A stretch of 64,000 nucleotides of DNA from assembly GCA_036567965.1 (NCBI GenBank), contig DATCTN010000027.1, positions 1 through 64,000 of the forward strand. The letters run 5' to 3'. Made by a program: the position numbers and the translations under genes. Below the pieces are notes generated by a model, which was not told where the DNA came from, searched no databases, and saw only the letters and a list, made by a program, of their open reading frames with translations. Shown here piece after piece: positions 17,072 through 26,569 of the stretch (position 1 is the first letter of the stretch; each line of letters begins with the position of its first letter). This stretch comes from Candidatus Kryptoniota bacterium (GTDB lineage: Bacteria > Bacteroidota > Ignavibacteria > Kryptoniales > JAKASW01).

Positions 17072-18022
17072 ATGACAAGGATTTTGTTTGGAGGGGATGA
17101 GTTCCACCCGCTCTTCAAAGTAAGCACGACGTCGCTCAAGCTCGCTTTCCTGCTCTTGTTATGCTCCCTTGTGATGCAAAGCTGTAGTTCTCCGTTTCAA
17201 GTGAAGGAGGATTATTCACCACGGCTTGTAATTTACGGTATCGCGTTCAGGGGAGATTCGGCGCTGACACTTAGGGTTCAAACAAATAGCAAAAATCCGA
17301 TTGCTGATCCCAATCATTCGGAGAAGGTAGATTCTTTGACCGGATCAGTAGTAAATGGGGCGACGGGGGAAGAATTTCAGCTACGCGGATCTTATGCCGA
17401 CACAATGAACTGGCTACAAACGTCAATTCCAATCGTTGCCGGATCGAATCTCTTACTCGCTGCAAGCGCCAGCAGGTATGCTACAATTACATCGAGTCTG
17501 ACAGTACTTGATAGCGCCACAATTTATGTCGCAGATGCTGAAACGGATGCAAAACTTAGAAATCGATTTTCGGGTTCTGATACGACTGATTTAAAGTTCT
17601 TGGTTTACCCATCTCATCTGACAAAAGCAATTCGAGCAACACTAGACGTTGTGTATGATGGCATTGACGGATTTGGAAGTCATGTTTCCGGAGAGATCGT
17701 AGTTAATCCAGTGTACCAGCAGGATACGACAACATATCTCATGCGAGTAAATGGTCAGTTAGCTGATATAACATTTAATCTGCGCAATTGTATGGATGCA
17801 TTGTCACTGGCACTGAATAGCATTCGGAGTGGTACGATTTATGCCGTTGTCAAGGTCACCCAAGTCGATGCGGCACTGTATGATTTCTACAGCATTTCGC
17901 ATGGTTTTAACCAACCATTTACGTTCAGAACTGAGAGGCCAGTTTACTCGAACATAGTGGGTGGACTTGGTTTCTTCGGAAGTGCTTCGAATGATTCGTT
18001 AGCTATAAAAGTCTATCCGTAA
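17072..18022 (+). CDS. DUF4249 family lipoprotein, partner of TonB-dependent receptor
   Basis: A signal segment ending in MQSC at about residue 38 marks a lipoprotein. The mature protein starts with a short beta domain (ITGxA-like, PRLVIYGIAFRGDSAL) and ends with the diagnostic DUF4249 block: a DFYSISHGFNQPFTFRTE-type stretch, then PVYSNIVGGLGFFGS. DUF4249 lipoproteins are typically encoded next to a TonB-dependent receptor in Bacteroidota and are thought to work at the cell surface with it. The stop lies one base before the receptor ATG, so the two genes are coupled. The first ~15 residues before the hydrophobic stretch are long for a signal peptide, and an internal start cannot be excluded. 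The substrate is unknown. Confidence 0.8.
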   Translation: MTRILFGGDEFHPLFKVSTTSLKLAFLLLLCSLVMQSCSSPFQVKEDYSPRLVIYGIAFRGDSALTLRVQTNSKNPIADPNHSEKVDSLTGSVVNGATGEEFQLRGSYADTMNWLQTSIPIVAGSNLLLAASASRYATITSSLTVLDSATIYVADAETDAKLRNRFSGSDTTDLKFLVYPSHLTKAIRATLDVVYDGIDGFGSHVSGEIVVNPVYQQDTTTYLMRVNGQLADITFNLRNCMDALSLALNSIRSGTIYAVVKVTQVDAALYDFYSISHGFNQPFTFRTERPVYSNIVGGLGFFGSASNDSLAIKVYP

Positions 18023-18023
18023 A

Positions 18024-20309
18024 ATGAGAGACAGTGTTACTAAGAAAACAAATCTAATAATTTATTCGGTCCTCCTTTTTGGATTGGCATTTGTCGTGTC
18101 TCCTGCGGAGAGTCAACCAAGAACATATACTCTACGTGGCACCGTTGTAGACTCGTCGACGGGCGAAAGAATTCCTTACGCTACAGTCAGGGTTGACAGC
18201 ACCACTATAGGAACAGCGTCTAATGCCGCAGGCTACTTCATTCTTCCTCTGATCCCTTATCATTCGAGACACTTTGTGGTGAGCGCAGTGGGATTCAAAC
18301 GAAAGAATTTTGAAGTTGAAAGTTCGTTAAGTGTAGTGGAAGTGACTTTCCGCCTCCCCGAAGAGCCGCCTACGATGAATCCTGTTTTGGTAACAGCTGA
18401 AGCCGTGAGTCAGATGAAGCCTGCCTCACCTAGCACTTTCGTTTTATCTCCAAGAGAGCTCCAAAAAGCTTCAGGTCTCCTCAACAACGATCTGCTCCAG
18501 GCCGTGACACAGCTTCCCGGTGTGGTAACTATCGGCGGGATATCAAGTCAATACTATGTCCGTGGAGGCGCTGCAGATCAGAATCTTGTGACTATAGATG
18601 GTATGCGAATTTATAATCTCTTTCATGCATTTGGATTGTTCAGTTTCGTCGATCCCTTGATAGTCAAGGTTGCCGATGTGAGCACTGGTGGTTTCCAGGC
18701 AGAATACGGTGGAAGACTCTCATCAGTCCTGAGCATCGAGACTAGGGACGGCGACAAGTATAATTACGGAGCGGCAGGTTCGTTTGACCTCCTTTCGTCG
18801 GACATCGCGCTGTACGGTCCGTTACCTTTCAACTTGTTCCAAGGTCACACGAGTTTTATCGGCTTCTTTCGTACATCGCTGAATAGGAATACGCTCAATA
18901 ACTTCTTCAATCTCAATTTACCATTTCAGTTTTATGACGGCTTTGGGAAATTCACGACCGATTTTTATTCGTCCGGTCACGTTTCTCTGGAATATTTTTC
19001 CACGGGTGATCAGATTGTGAGCAGCAACAACATGGACCCGGATTACCACTGGCGCAACAGCGGATATGCGTTAACGGGTAATTACTTCTTCGGGGACGAC
19101 TACAATATTCAATTTTCCATATCGAAATCAGTTTACAGAGCTGAACAGCTTCCAAAATCCTCGAGCTATCTGTACCATCAATTAAGCCAGATAAGCGATC
19201 CGGGGGTTTACGGAAACCTGACCTATTATCCTAGCCCAACTGCCCAACTTGACTTTGGCCTCCTATTCAACTTCCCAACGTATGAATTCACATTCACTAA
19301 CGCCTTCGGTTTGCCTTTGGCGATCGATCAGACTGAAGCCGAGCCAAATTTCTGGCTAAAATACAAGTGGGAGTTCATAAGGAAGCTTTCGATTGAATTG
19401 GGAATGAGGATCGATATGGCGCGGAACTTCAGTTATGTGATGGGAGGGAACCATGGATATCTCGGTGACCCTCGAGCGACGCTTACATACAAATTAGATC
19501 CCGCTTCGGAAGTTTATTTAGCAACCGGCTTATACCACCAGCGAGTCATGAATCTTAATAACGAGAACGATATTTACACACCATTCAATCTTATCATCCC
19601 GATTTCTGATGCGACTACTCACACAGATGACGAGGAGGCATACCATTTTATACTAGGAGGTAAAGGTTTGCTATTAGATTTTCTGGATGTCGGCACAGAA
19701 GTTTACTACAAAGACTTCACTAAACTTGTATTGATCAATCGAAATAAGGTGGACGAAAGTGATCCTGACTTCATTCTTGGGACAGGAGAATCTTACGGGA
19801 TTGAACTGAGTGCCAAATACGACATAGGAATCTTCTACACGATGGGAAATTATTCGCTTGCTAAGGTCACAAACACTTCGGAAGGATTCACCTTTGCCCC
19901 TACTTATGACAGGCGTCATCAGTTTAACTTCTCCTTGGGTTGGGAACCACTGGAAAGACTGTGGCTGCGTACCCACTGGGAATATGGCTCCGGACTTCCT
20001 TACACACCACTTGCCGGCTATTATCCAGAGATGCGTATAAATCCTGCGGATTGGGTAGCCTATTTGCTCAGCAACGCTTCAAGTCAAGTAGCCTTTGGAG
20101 CGACCAACAGCGAACGAATATCAGCTTACCATAGACTTGATGCAAGCGGGTCTTACGAATTTCACTTGATCGGACTAGACCTCACTTCTGAGCTCATGTT
20201 AATAAATATTTACAACCGTAAAAACGTCTTCTATATCAACAACATAAATGGCAGCGTCGAGTATTCACTGCCTTTCATGGTAAATGTTTCGCTAAAGTGG
20301 AAAATCTGA
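18024..20309 (+). CDS. TonB-dependent receptor with N-terminal carboxypeptidase-regulatory-like domain
   Basis: The 761-residue outer-membrane protein has a signal peptide (residues 1-31), then a carboxypeptidase D regulatory-like beta domain starting YTLRGTVVDSSTGERIPYATV. A plug domain follows with LLNNDLLQAVTQLPGVV and SQYYVRGGAADQNLVTIDGM. The rest is a 22-strand barrel ending in a terminal aromatic-rich strand (MVNVSLKWKI). Such receptors import iron chelates, B12, oligosaccharides or peptides using TonB energy. The paired DUF4249 lipoprotein directly upstream supports a two-gene uptake module. It is shorter than SusC proteins and has no SusD partner, so a glycan role is not indicated. 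The cargo cannot be read from the sequence. Confidence 0.9.
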   Translation: MRDSVTKKTNLIIYSVLLFGLAFVVSPAESQPRTYTLRGTVVDSSTGERIPYATVRVDSTTIGTASNAAGYFILPLIPYHSRHFVVSAVGFKRKNFEVESSLSVVEVTFRLPEEPPTMNPVLVTAEAVSQMKPASPSTFVLSPRELQKASGLLNNDLLQAVTQLPGVVTIGGISSQYYVRGGAADQNLVTIDGMRIYNLFHAFGLFSFVDPLIVKVADVSTGGFQAEYGGRLSSVLSIETRDGDKYNYGAAGSFDLLSSDIALYGPLPFNLFQGHTSFIGFFRTSLNRNTLNNFFNLNLPFQFYDGFGKFTTDFYSSGHVSLEYFSTGDQIVSSNNMDPDYHWRNSGYALTGNYFFGDDYNIQFSISKSVYRAEQLPKSSSYLYHQLSQISDPGVYGNLTYYPSPTAQLDFGLLFNFPTYEFTFTNAFGLPLAIDQTEAEPNFWLKYKWEFIRKLSIELGMRIDMARNFSYVMGGNHGYLGDPRATLTYKLDPASEVYLATGLYHQRVMNLNNENDIYTPFNLIIPISDATTHTDDEEAYHFILGGKGLLLDFLDVGTEVYYKDFTKLVLINRNKVDESDPDFILGTGESYGIELSAKYDIGIFYTMGNYSLAKVTNTSEGFTFAPTYDRRHQFNFSLGWEPLERLWLRTHWEYGSGLPYTPLAGYYPEMRINPADWVAYLLSNASSQVAFGATNSERISAYHRLDASGSYEFHLIGLDLTSELMLINIYNRKNVFYINNINGSVEYSLPFMVNVSLKWKI

Positions 20310-20939
20310 TGCAAGGTCTGGCCTCTTTCCCGAACGATCAAAAGAATCTAGTTAGCAGCCTAGTGGTTGCGTACTAATGCCGGGTTAGATATTTGGTCAA
20401 CCATCGGCGAACTGAGAGGACGAGCACCTTCCACTGTCGAGGGTCTTTGTATTAGGGGACTGTGAGGTCTCGCCGCGTTGCATTATACTCTAGCCTTCCT
20501 TCCAGAAGCGTACTAAATATTTGTCTATGGAGAGCCTGCATTTGGAGGGGGACGGTGGTGACGGAAACTGTCTGTTGACTCTCAGCGGAACAACCTGGGA
20601 ATCTCGTCATCATCATGGGTGGCGGGACATTTCTTAATGTGGAGAGAGAGGAATCATATATATAATGCGGGGCCGCATGATTGTGCTCAGTCACCATATC
20701 ATCACCGAAGCGTATATAAACCGATACAACCAAGCGCAGACAGTAACCAAATGGTAACCATCGGTTGAAGAAAATGGCAAATACCTACTGCCAATGAAAG
20801 TAAAATGCTCAAGGCGCAAGCATGTCTTGAGCACCCTTTGGCGTAGAAACCGAGCAGAAAGCTTGTAATTTTCGATGCTTTTGAAGATTTGAAGATCGTG
20901 AGTTATATTTATGTTCCTGCGAGAGCAGTGAACCCGGTC
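20310..20939. other. Intergenic region before tRNA-Leu
   Basis: No convincing gene is seen in 630 bp. One hairpin, TGCTCAAG (20806-20813) pairing with CTTGAGCA (20826-20833), lacks a T-run. A minus-strand frame at 20452-20733 is compositionally unlike the neighbouring genes. The promoter for tRNA-Leu and perhaps tig lies at the right end. Confidence 0.5.
20881..20909 (+). promoter_or_regulatory. Probable sigma-70-type promoter for tRNA-Leu (and tig)
   Basis: TTGAAG at 20881-20886 and TATATT at 20904-20909 are separated by exactly 17 bp. Transcription would start near 20916, about 25 bp before the tRNA 5' end, a normal leader for a tRNA gene. Confidence 0.5.
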
Positions 20940-21022
20940 GGGTAGATGGCGAAATTGGCAGACGCGCTAGCCTTAGGAGCTAGTCCCGCACAGGGATGGG
21001 GGTTCGAGTCCCCCTCTACCCA
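20940..21022 (+). tRNA. tRNA-Leu (anticodon UAG)
   Basis: A full class II tRNA cloverleaf is visible. The acceptor arms are GGGTAGA (20940-20946) and TCTACCC (21015-21021). The D-arm region carries AATTGGCAGACGC. The anticodon stem is CTAGC/GCTAG around the loop CTTAGGA, giving anticodon TAG. A long variable arm (TCCCGCACAGGGA) and the T arm GGGGGTTCGAGTCCCCC follow. The discriminator base is A at 21022. The 3' CCA is not encoded, since CGA follows. The gene lies 66 bp before tig. Confidence 0.95.
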
Positions 21023-21088
21023 CGAAAATGCGGAAGACGGGGGTCACATTGCCTCTCGCGCGGAAAGTTTTCTTTAATAAGGAGCATG

Positions 21089-22375
21089 ATGGATTACAAG
21101 ATCACTGAACTCGGCGGCCTGAAGAAGCAGCTCGAAGTGACGGCCGCCGTCGAGGACGAACCAGTCAAGGGAAAGCTGGAAAATGCTTACTCGGAATTCC
21201 AGCGGAATGCTGCAGTACCAGGTTTCAGAAAGGGCAAGACTCCCATTGAAATCGTGAAGAAGAGATACGGAGACGAAATAGAATCTGAATCGATTCCCGA
21301 TATTGTAAACGACATTGTCAAGGACATTTTCGAAAAAGAAAAAACAAAAGTTGCCGGAGTCGTCGATTATAATTTCGACACACGGAAATCCGGTGACCCT
21401 CTTCATTTCCGTCTGACTTACGAAGTGGTCCCGGAAATTGAGCCGAAGGACTACAAAGGGATGAAACTGGAACGGGCGATGTATAGGATCGCTCCTGAAA
21501 ATGTTGACCACGAGCTCTCGCATATACGTGAAGCGAACGCTGAAAAGCAGGAAGTAGACGCCATCGAGGACGAAAACGCTATTGTCACTGTCGATCTTCA
21601 GGTCGTCGACGTGAATGGCGTCCCTCTGATCGGCCAGAGGCGCGAAAATTATAAGATCGATCTTCGAAGCAAGGCGCCGGAGCTCGCCGACATGAGAGGA
21701 AGACTTCTCAAGAGCAAGATTGGCGACGAGTTCAACATTGAGCTCGATACTTTTGACAAGAGCGGTAAATCGGTCGGCAAGAAACCGTTCAAAGTGCTTG
21801 TGAAGAAGATGGAAAAGTTCGTGATGCCGGAGCTCACGGACGATTTCGCAAAGAAAGTCTCCGGCGGTAAGATGGAAACACTCAGCGCACTCAAAGCCGA
21901 TATCGAAAGGGAGCTCGAACATTATTACGAGGAGAAAGCGGAGGAGGAACTGCGCGACCGGATCGCCGAGGAGCTCCTTAAGGTAAATGAGTTCGAAGTG
22001 CCTGACAGCATGGTCGAGGACTATCTCAGCGACCTGTTGGAAGAACTAAAGAAGCAGTCCGGCAATCAGGAAGTGGACGAGAACTTCGTGAAGGAGAAGT
22101 ACAGGCCGGCGGCCGTGCGCGCCGTGAAGTGGAATATCCTCGCCGCTTCAATCATACAGAAAGAAGCGATCAGCGTGGAGAATTCGGTGCTTGAGCGGAC
22201 CGCCGATGATGAAGCGGCAAAATACCGGCTCGACAAGGGCAGACTTCTCGACTTTTATAAGAATTCAAACGACGTGAAGAACAAGCTTCTTTTTAACGAA
22301 ATGTTTAATTTTATAGTCGATAATTCGGACGTGAAAGTTGTCGATAAAACTCCCGGACACGAACACGAGGACTGA
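21089..22375 (+). CDS. tig: Trigger factor, ribosome-associated chaperone
   Basis: Trigger factor binds the ribosomal exit tunnel and shields nascent chains. The N-terminal domain contains the ribosome-docking signature GFRKGKTP. A middle PPIase-like domain and a long helical C-terminal domain ([23 protein letters not shown] and onward) follow. The middle domain is diverged and may lack isomerase activity, as in many Bacteroidota-type trigger factors. Two ATGs lie in tandem at 21086 and 21089. The second is better spaced from AAGGAG (21079-21084) and gives 428 residues. The reading that extends back to 20996 runs into the tRNA gene and is rejected. It heads the tig-clpP-small ORF-clpX operon, with four bases between tig and clpP. 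Confidence 0.93.
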   Translation: MDYKITELGGLKKQLEVTAAVEDEPVKGKLENAYSEFQRNAAVPGFRKGKTPIEIVKKRYGDEIESESIPDIVNDIVKDIFEKEKTKVAGVVDYNFDTRKSGDPLHFRLTYEVVPEIEPKDYKGMKLERAMYRIAPENVDHELSHIREANAEKQEVDAIEDENAIVTVDLQVVDVNGVPLIGQRRENYKIDLRSKAPELADMRGRLLKSKIGDEFNIELDTFDKSGKSVGKKPFKVLVKKMEKFVMPELTDDFAKKVSGGKMETLSALKADIERELEHYYEEKAEEELRDRIAEELLKVNEFEVPDSMVEDYLSDLLEELKKQSGNQEVDENFVKEKYRPAAVRAVKWNILAASIIQKEAISVENSVLERTADDEAAKYRLDKGRLLDFYKNSNDVKNKLLFNEMFNFIVDNSDVKVVDKTPGHEHED

Positions 22376-22379
22376 GGAA

Positions 22380-22991
22380 ATGGAAATTTATAATCAGCTG
22401 ACTATCCCATATGTAATCGAGCAGACCGGACGTGGTGAACGCGCATACGACATATTTTCCAGGCTGCTAAAGGAAAGAATCATTTTTATTGGAACGGCAA
22501 TCGACGACACGGTGGCGAGCCTCGTTATAGCTCAGCTTCTGTTTCTCGAGAGCGAAGATCCGAACAAGGATATCAACCTCTATGTCAACAGCCCGGGCGG
22601 AAGCGTCTCTGCGGGACTCGCGGTCTACGATACGATGCAGTATATCAAACCGGATATCGCAACGACATGCGTCGGGCTCGCGGCGAGCATGGGTGCCGTT
22701 CTTCTTACCGGAGGCGCGCGAGGAAAGCGGACTGCTCTTCCGAACGCGCGCATAATGATCCATCAGCCGTGGGGCGGATTTCAAGGTTCGGCGGCAGATA
22801 TCAGTATCCAGGCGGAAGAAGTGCTGAAGACCAAGAAAAGGCTGAACGAGATCATCTCCCACCATACCGGAAAACCGATAGATCAAATTGAAAAAGATAC
22901 AGACAGAGACTATTTTATGTCGGCCGATGACGCTGTGAAGTATGGACTGATCGACAACGTGCTGGCAAAGAGAGACGGTAAAAAGAAGTGA
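22380..22991 (+). CDS. clpP: ATP-dependent Clp protease proteolytic subunit
   Basis: ClpP is the serine-peptidase barrel of the Clp protease, fed by ClpX or ClpA/C. The catalytic triad can be placed: Ser103 in GLAASMGAV, His128 in MIHQPWGG and Asp177 in DRDYFMS. The oxyanion region [11 protein letters not shown] is also intact. The 203-residue length is normal, with a short propeptide-like N-terminus. The ATG at 22380 lies four bases after the tig stop, with GAGG overlapping that stop. An upstream in-frame start at 22338 would overlap tig and has no ribosome binding site. The clpX gene follows after a small ORF. Confidence 0.96.
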   Translation: MEIYNQLTIPYVIEQTGRGERAYDIFSRLLKERIIFIGTAIDDTVASLVIAQLLFLESEDPNKDINLYVNSPGGSVSAGLAVYDTMQYIKPDIATTCVGLAASMGAVLLTGGARGKRTALPNARIMIHQPWGGFQGSAADISIQAEEVLKTKKRLNEIISHHTGKPIDQIEKDTDRDYFMSADDAVKYGLIDNVLAKRDGKKK

Positions 22992-23018
22992 AACTAATTC
23001 GGAGTAGCCAAGATTTTC

Positions 23019-23162
23019 ATGGGCAGTTTGATACTGTTGGTTATAATTGTTTTCGCAATACTTTTTGCGATAGCGGTCCCGACTGTCATCGCAGATGTGT
23101 CGAGATGGATCCCTTCTGCAAAAGTACAGAGCGAAGAGGAAGTAAAAGAAGAAGCTGATTAA
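23019..23162 (+). CDS. Small membrane protein between clpP and clpX
   Basis: A 47-codon frame runs from ATG 23019 to TAA 23162. It encodes a strongly hydrophobic segment ([20 protein letters not shown]) that forms one predicted transmembrane helix. A short linker with a Trp follows, then an acidic tail ([10 protein letters not shown]). The stop is two bases before the clpX ATG, which implies translational coupling, and the 27-bp gap from clpP is short. The ribosome binding site is weak: GGAG at 23001-23004 is fourteen bases away. Composition and codon use are protein-like. No known family is recognised. A role in tethering or tuning ClpXP at the membrane is only a guess from position. Confidence 0.55.
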   Translation: MGSLILLVIIVFAILFAIAVPTVIADVSRWIPSAKVQSEEEVKEEAD

Positions 23163-23164
23163 GT

Positions 23165-24430
23165 ATGAGTAAACAACACCAGGAAGAGATGCGCTGTTCT
23201 TTCTGTGGACGCGACGCGAAGGAAGTCAGGAGCCTCGTGGCGGGTCCGGGCGAGGTTTACATCTGTGACGTTTGCGTCGAACATTCCGTAGAGATCCTCA
23301 GGAGTAACATCCCTGCATACAGGCAGCACCAGGATGAATCTCCCGAGAAAGGCGCGCTTACTCCTGTCGAGATCAAAGCGGCTCTCGACGAATACGTCAT
23401 CGGCCAGGATCACGCGAAAAAAACTCTTTCTGTTGCGGTTTACAACCACTACAAGCGAATTTCGATGCCGCACGATCTTGTTGGGGAGGACGACACTGAG
23501 ATCGAGAAGAGCAATATTCTTCTGGTGGGTCCCACCGGAACCGGCAAGACTCTTCTAGCCCAGACACTTGCGAGGGTGCTTAATGTGCCTTTCGCGATCG
23601 CGGACGCGACTACGCTGACGGAAGCGGGCTACGTCGGCGACGATGTCGAGACGATACTCGTCCATCTTCTCCAGAACACGGACTATGACGTAACGCGCGC
23701 CGAGCGGGGAATTGTTTATGTTGACGAGATTGACAAGATCGCGAGGAAAAGCGAGACCCCCTCGATAACGAGAGATGTTTCCGGAGAGGGAGTCCAGCAG
23801 GCTCTCTTGAAAATTCTCGAAGGGACGACCGCCGGAGTTCCGCCGCGGGGCGGCAGGAAACATCCCGAGCAGCCTCTTATAAATGTTAACACCAGGAATA
23901 TTCTCTTCATCTGCGGAGGCGCCTTTGAGGGGCTCGAGAAGATCATCGCGCGAAGAGTCAGCCGCAACCCGATCGGGTTCGGTGCCGAAATACACACTGT
24001 CCATGACGACCAAGTAAATGAACTTCTCCCGCTGGTTCAGCCCGATGATCTCCTGAAGTTCGGGCTAATCCCCGAATTCATAGGTCGCTTGCCGGTCGTG
24101 GCATCGTTGCACACTCTGAGCAGGGAAGCCATGCGCGACATTTTGACTCTCCCGAAAAATGCGCTCGTGAAGCAATACAAGAAACTCTTCAGGCTTGAGG
24201 ATGTTGATCTTGAATTTGAAAATGAAGCGCTCATTGCGATCGTCGAGAAGGCGATCGAGCGGGGAACCGGCGCGAGAGGCTTGCGGTCGATAATCGAAGA
24301 CAAGATGCTGGATATCATGTATAACCTTCCATCGATGTCCGACGTCGGAAAATGTATAATCACAAAAGACGTAATTACTTCCGCCGCGGAACCTCTCTTC
24401 CTCGCGGCCAGGAAACAAGCTTCCGCTTAG
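23165..24430 (+). CDS. clpX: ATP-dependent Clp protease ATP-binding subunit
   Basis: ClpX is the AAA+ unfoldase that selects substrates and threads them into ClpP. The N-terminal zinc-binding domain has Cys11, Cys14, Cys35 and Cys38 (CSFCGRD and CDVC). The Walker A motif GPTGTGKT is at residues 122-129, and the Walker B region reads [11 protein letters not shown]. The pore loop GYVGDDVE and the sensor II block [12 protein letters not shown] are also present. The IGF-type loop that docks on ClpP appears as IGFG in [11 protein letters not shown]. The length of 421 residues is normal. It ends ten bases before the convergent DUF1573 gene, with no visible terminator between them. Confidence 0.97.
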   Translation: MSKQHQEEMRCSFCGRDAKEVRSLVAGPGEVYICDVCVEHSVEILRSNIPAYRQHQDESPEKGALTPVEIKAALDEYVIGQDHAKKTLSVAVYNHYKRISMPHDLVGEDDTEIEKSNILLVGPTGTGKTLLAQTLARVLNVPFAIADATTLTEAGYVGDDVETILVHLLQNTDYDVTRAERGIVYVDEIDKIARKSETPSITRDVSGEGVQQALLKILEGTTAGVPPRGGRKHPEQPLINVNTRNILFICGGAFEGLEKIIARRVSRNPIGFGAEIHTVHDDQVNELLPLVQPDDLLKFGLIPEFIGRLPVVASLHTLSREAMRDILTLPKNALVKQYKKLFRLEDVDLEFENEALIAIVEKAIERGTGARGLRSIIEDKMLDIMYNLPSMSDVGKCIITKDVITSAAEPLFLAARKQASA

Positions 24431-24440
24431 TCCCTGCGAC

Positions 24441-25121
24441 CTAACCTGCACCAAATCCGTGAAACACCCTTATCTGTAGAACAGGCTGGAGTTTGCTTGT
24501 GGTCATGACGCGGATGTAGCCGCTCATCTTGCTGCCCCGTTGCAATTGGCGGCGCAAGATGAGAGTCGTAGATTCCCCTTTTCCTAGTTTGTCCTTGCCG
24601 AGGGTGATCTTAATGTCACCATATTCTGATACCGCCTTCAGAATACGGACCGGTGCGCTCGTAACATTTGTGAGCAATAACCTGACAGTGTCCGGTGCTC
24701 CAAAACTTGAACCCCTGAACGAAATATACGGAGGCGAGGACTGTAGAACAGTTGCAATCGTTCCGGTCAGTCTGATCGTAATCGTTGGGTTTAACGGATC
24801 GGTTGTAAAAACGTGAATGAATTTACTGACCTTTCCGAGGTAGCCTTCCGGATTGAATGTGACATGGATGATAGTGTGTCTTCCGCGCGCGAGCAGGCTG
24901 TCGGATATCTTCGCCACGGTACAGCCGCAGCTCGTTCGCACACCCTTTATCACGAGCGTTGATTTGCCGGTGTTCTTGAGGATGACAGATTTCGATATGA
25001 GCCTAGATGTATTATAGATCGTGCCGAAGTTGATCTCGGTTCCGTCCGAAATTTTTATCTGGCCTGCGGCATATGATGCGAAAAGAAAAATAAGAATTAT
25101 CTGCGGGCGTGCTAACAACAT
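24441..25121 (-). CDS. DUF1573 domain-containing secreted protein
   Basis: The 226-residue product has a signal peptide (about residues 1-20, ending AAGQ) and then the DUF1573 pattern. The pattern is a start such as FGTIYNTSRLISKSVILKNTGKSTLVI, the TSCGCTVA motif with its two cysteines, and HVTFNPEGYLGKVSKFIHVFTTDP. DUF1573 is an Ig-like (ASPM-SPD-2-Hydin type) domain common in secreted Bacteroidota proteins. A second, weaker Ig-like domain fills residues 125-220. The function is unknown, with structural or adhesion-type roles plausible for this fold. It follows the NYN gene by three bases and is probably cotranscribed with it. Confidence 0.8.
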   Translation of the reverse strand: MLLARPQIILIFLFASYAAGQIKISDGTEINFGTIYNTSRLISKSVILKNTGKSTLVIKGVRTSCGCTVAKISDSLLARGRHTIIHVTFNPEGYLGKVSKFIHVFTTDPLNPTITIRLTGTIATVLQSSPPYISFRGSSFGAPDTVRLLLTNVTSAPVRILKAVSEYGDIKITLGKDKLGKGESTTLILRRQLQRGSKMSGYIRVMTTSKLQPVLQIRVFHGFGAG

Positions 25122-25124
25122 GAC

Positions 25125-25607
25125 TCAGTTCTTCTTTTTGTTTTCCGTGAACAGCCGGAGGAGTTCCGCGTCGACACTTCCGCTGGGTTCTGGTTTCTCC
25201 GATCGCTTCTCAAATGAGACTTTCCGTTTCTTCTCGCTAAGGTAAGACAGAAATTCCCTGCTCCCGAGCACCCCTGCCCCACATTCTCTTGCGAAATTTC
25301 TGATCGACCTGTCGTCACTCACTACAACCGTCGAGCGTCTGCTTGAGCTCATTCCTACTTTTTTCTTTATCACATCATCCGCGGTTTCGGGAAGCGAAGA
25401 GAATATGATCTCAAGATTTTTTGCGGGCGTTTGTATGGAGCCGGAATGCTTCCCATCGAAGACGATCGTTACGGACTCTCTCGCAATTCCGGAATTTAGT
25501 ACGGTCCGAATCAACTCATCTCTTGCCGATTCCGGATTCTGCCTCATGAGCTTTGCTAGTTTCTCATTTGAGAGAATGACATTATATCCGTCTATCAACC
25601 ATCTCAT
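25125..25607 (-). CDS. NYN domain protein (YacP-like predicted endoribonuclease)
   Basis: The 160-residue product begins MRWLIDGYNVIL, the characteristic first strand with the acidic residue of the NYN/PIN fold. It continues with VTIVFDGK (second acidic strand), TADDVIKKKV and TVVVSDDRSIRNFAREC, which carry the remaining acidic residues of the metal site. This order fits YacP-type NYN proteins, predicted or shown in some species to cut RNA. The C-terminal ~30 residues are basic and polar, perhaps RNA-binding. No signal peptide is seen, so the protein is cytosolic. Its coupling with the secreted DUF1573 gene downstream looks like shared transcription more than shared function. Confidence 0.82.
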   Translation of the reverse strand: MRWLIDGYNVILSNEKLAKLMRQNPESARDELIRTVLNSGIARESVTIVFDGKHSGSIQTPAKNLEIIFSSLPETADDVIKKKVGMSSSRRSTVVVSDDRSIRNFARECGAGVLGSREFLSYLSEKKRKVSFEKRSEKPEPSGSVDAELLRLFTENKKKN

Positions 25608-26140
25608 GGAATAATATAATCATGCTCGCGAGCGGTTTAAATCGCCACAAAAATCGATAGTGAGATTCCTCTTTTGCAACTTGCCACTCCATTTCTCAAC
25701 TTGCGACTCTTCCATCTAGCCGAACAGGTTTTCCGGCGATTCTCGCGGCAAATTTCCGGCACGGAATTAGCTAAATAACAAGAAGAGAGTTTGAGATTGA
25801 TTGTTCATTATAAAAACTTGATTTGTAATCAGGGAACTGAATGGAGTTTTAGTTTTAAGAGTTGCATACCCGCAAACAGCCCCCTGACATGGGAAGAAGG
25901 TCTTGCCGCTCAGTTATCCCACGCTGCCACAAATCGCGAAGCACGACTCGCATGCCCTAATGCAGCCTCCTAATTTAGCGGTCAAACCCCAAGTAAAGAT
26001 TCTTCTTCCCGCTGCGGAAAACAGGCACTCCTGCCCGGGAGTGCCTCGTTTTTATATACCCTTTGGGAAATCAACGAATAAATGTGGTATTTCATAGAAT
26101 TGGAAGATTCTCGTCTGGAAAACCAAGGAATTCGTTTCGA
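25608..26140. other. Intergenic region, possible small-RNA locus
   Basis: No protein gene is convincing here. Short frames at 25791-25973 and 25903-26097 have no ribosome binding site and poor composition. The region ends in the strong plus-strand terminator at 26023-26051, although no plus-strand gene precedes it for more than a kilobase. G+C-rich blocks such as CCCGCAAACAGCCCCCTGAC and TGGGAAGAAGGTCTTGCCGC near 25868-25905 could be structured. No match to tmRNA, RNase P or SRP RNA cores was seen. Confidence 0.35.
26023..26051 (+). terminator. Intrinsic terminator without an upstream gene
   Basis: The arms AGGCACTCC (26023-26031) and GGAGTGCCT (26038-26046) form a perfect 9-bp stem, followed by CGTTTTT. 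It is a textbook plus-strand terminator in DNA where no plus-strand coding gene ends. Confidence 0.75.
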
Positions 26141-26461
26141 GTGACAGCAGTAGAACATTCCAAAAGACTCTTCTCCTCAAGAGAACAACGCGACTTGCTC
26201 TTTGGCAGTATGATAGGTGCTACAGTTATCGCAGTGATAGCTACCTCAGCCGCTCATTTCATAAAGGCGGAGCCAATTGGGATTGAAAGATGGATCGTAG
26301 GTGCTATTTCCGGAGGATTTGGAGGTGTAGCCGGAATTTTCATTATTAGCGAAATGGCCGGTCAAAAGCTGTTTCCAGCTTTGCTCCTATCTATCGCGGT
26401 AGGAATTGTGGATGGGACATTAGTCGGGGTTGCCGTCGCACTTTTCCCATCCATTTTTTGA
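26141..26461 (+). CDS. Small hydrophobic membrane protein of unknown function
   Basis: The 106-residue reading from GTG 26141 holds three predicted transmembrane segments, at roughly residues 24-42, 51-70 and 78-102. They are rich in Gly, Ala, Ile and Val. A short, charged N-terminus (HSKRLFSSREQRDLL) precedes them. AAGGA at 26124-26128 is the nearest ribosome binding site. A TTG at 26063 would add 26 residues that do not look membrane-related. No family is recognised. The Gly-rich helices (GAISGGFGGVAGIF) suggest helix packing or oligomers, and nothing more can be said. Confidence 0.5.
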   Translation: MTAVEHSKRLFSSREQRDLLFGSMIGATVIAVIATSAAHFIKAEPIGIERWIVGAISGGFGGVAGIFIISEMAGQKLFPALLLSIAVGIVDGTLVGVAVALFPSIF

Positions 26462-26569
26462 TCAGACTCACATTACGTGATGCCTAAGTACCTCTTTTTC
26501 CATTAATTTGTCTTCATCCCAACTTTTTTCTTGACAAAGACTTAAAGCCTTTTTAACTTCCACAGGTCG

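Noticed and set aside
20452-20733. 93-codon minus-strand frame in the gap before tRNA-Leu
   Set aside because: No ribosome binding site, no domain, and composition unlike other genes in the window.
20996-21088. N-terminal extension of trigger factor
   Set aside because: It would overlap the tRNA-Leu gene, and a good ribosome binding site precedes the later start.
21074-21922. 282-codon frame on the minus strand across tig
   Set aside because: It is antisense to a clear trigger factor gene, has no recognisable domain, and its Phe-rich composition reflects the Lys/Glu codons of tig on the other strand.
25608-26051. tmRNA, RNase P RNA or SRP RNA gene
   Set aside because: None of the core sequences of these RNAs was seen (no tRNA-like ends, no SRP GGAAG-type core, no RNase P conserved ends).
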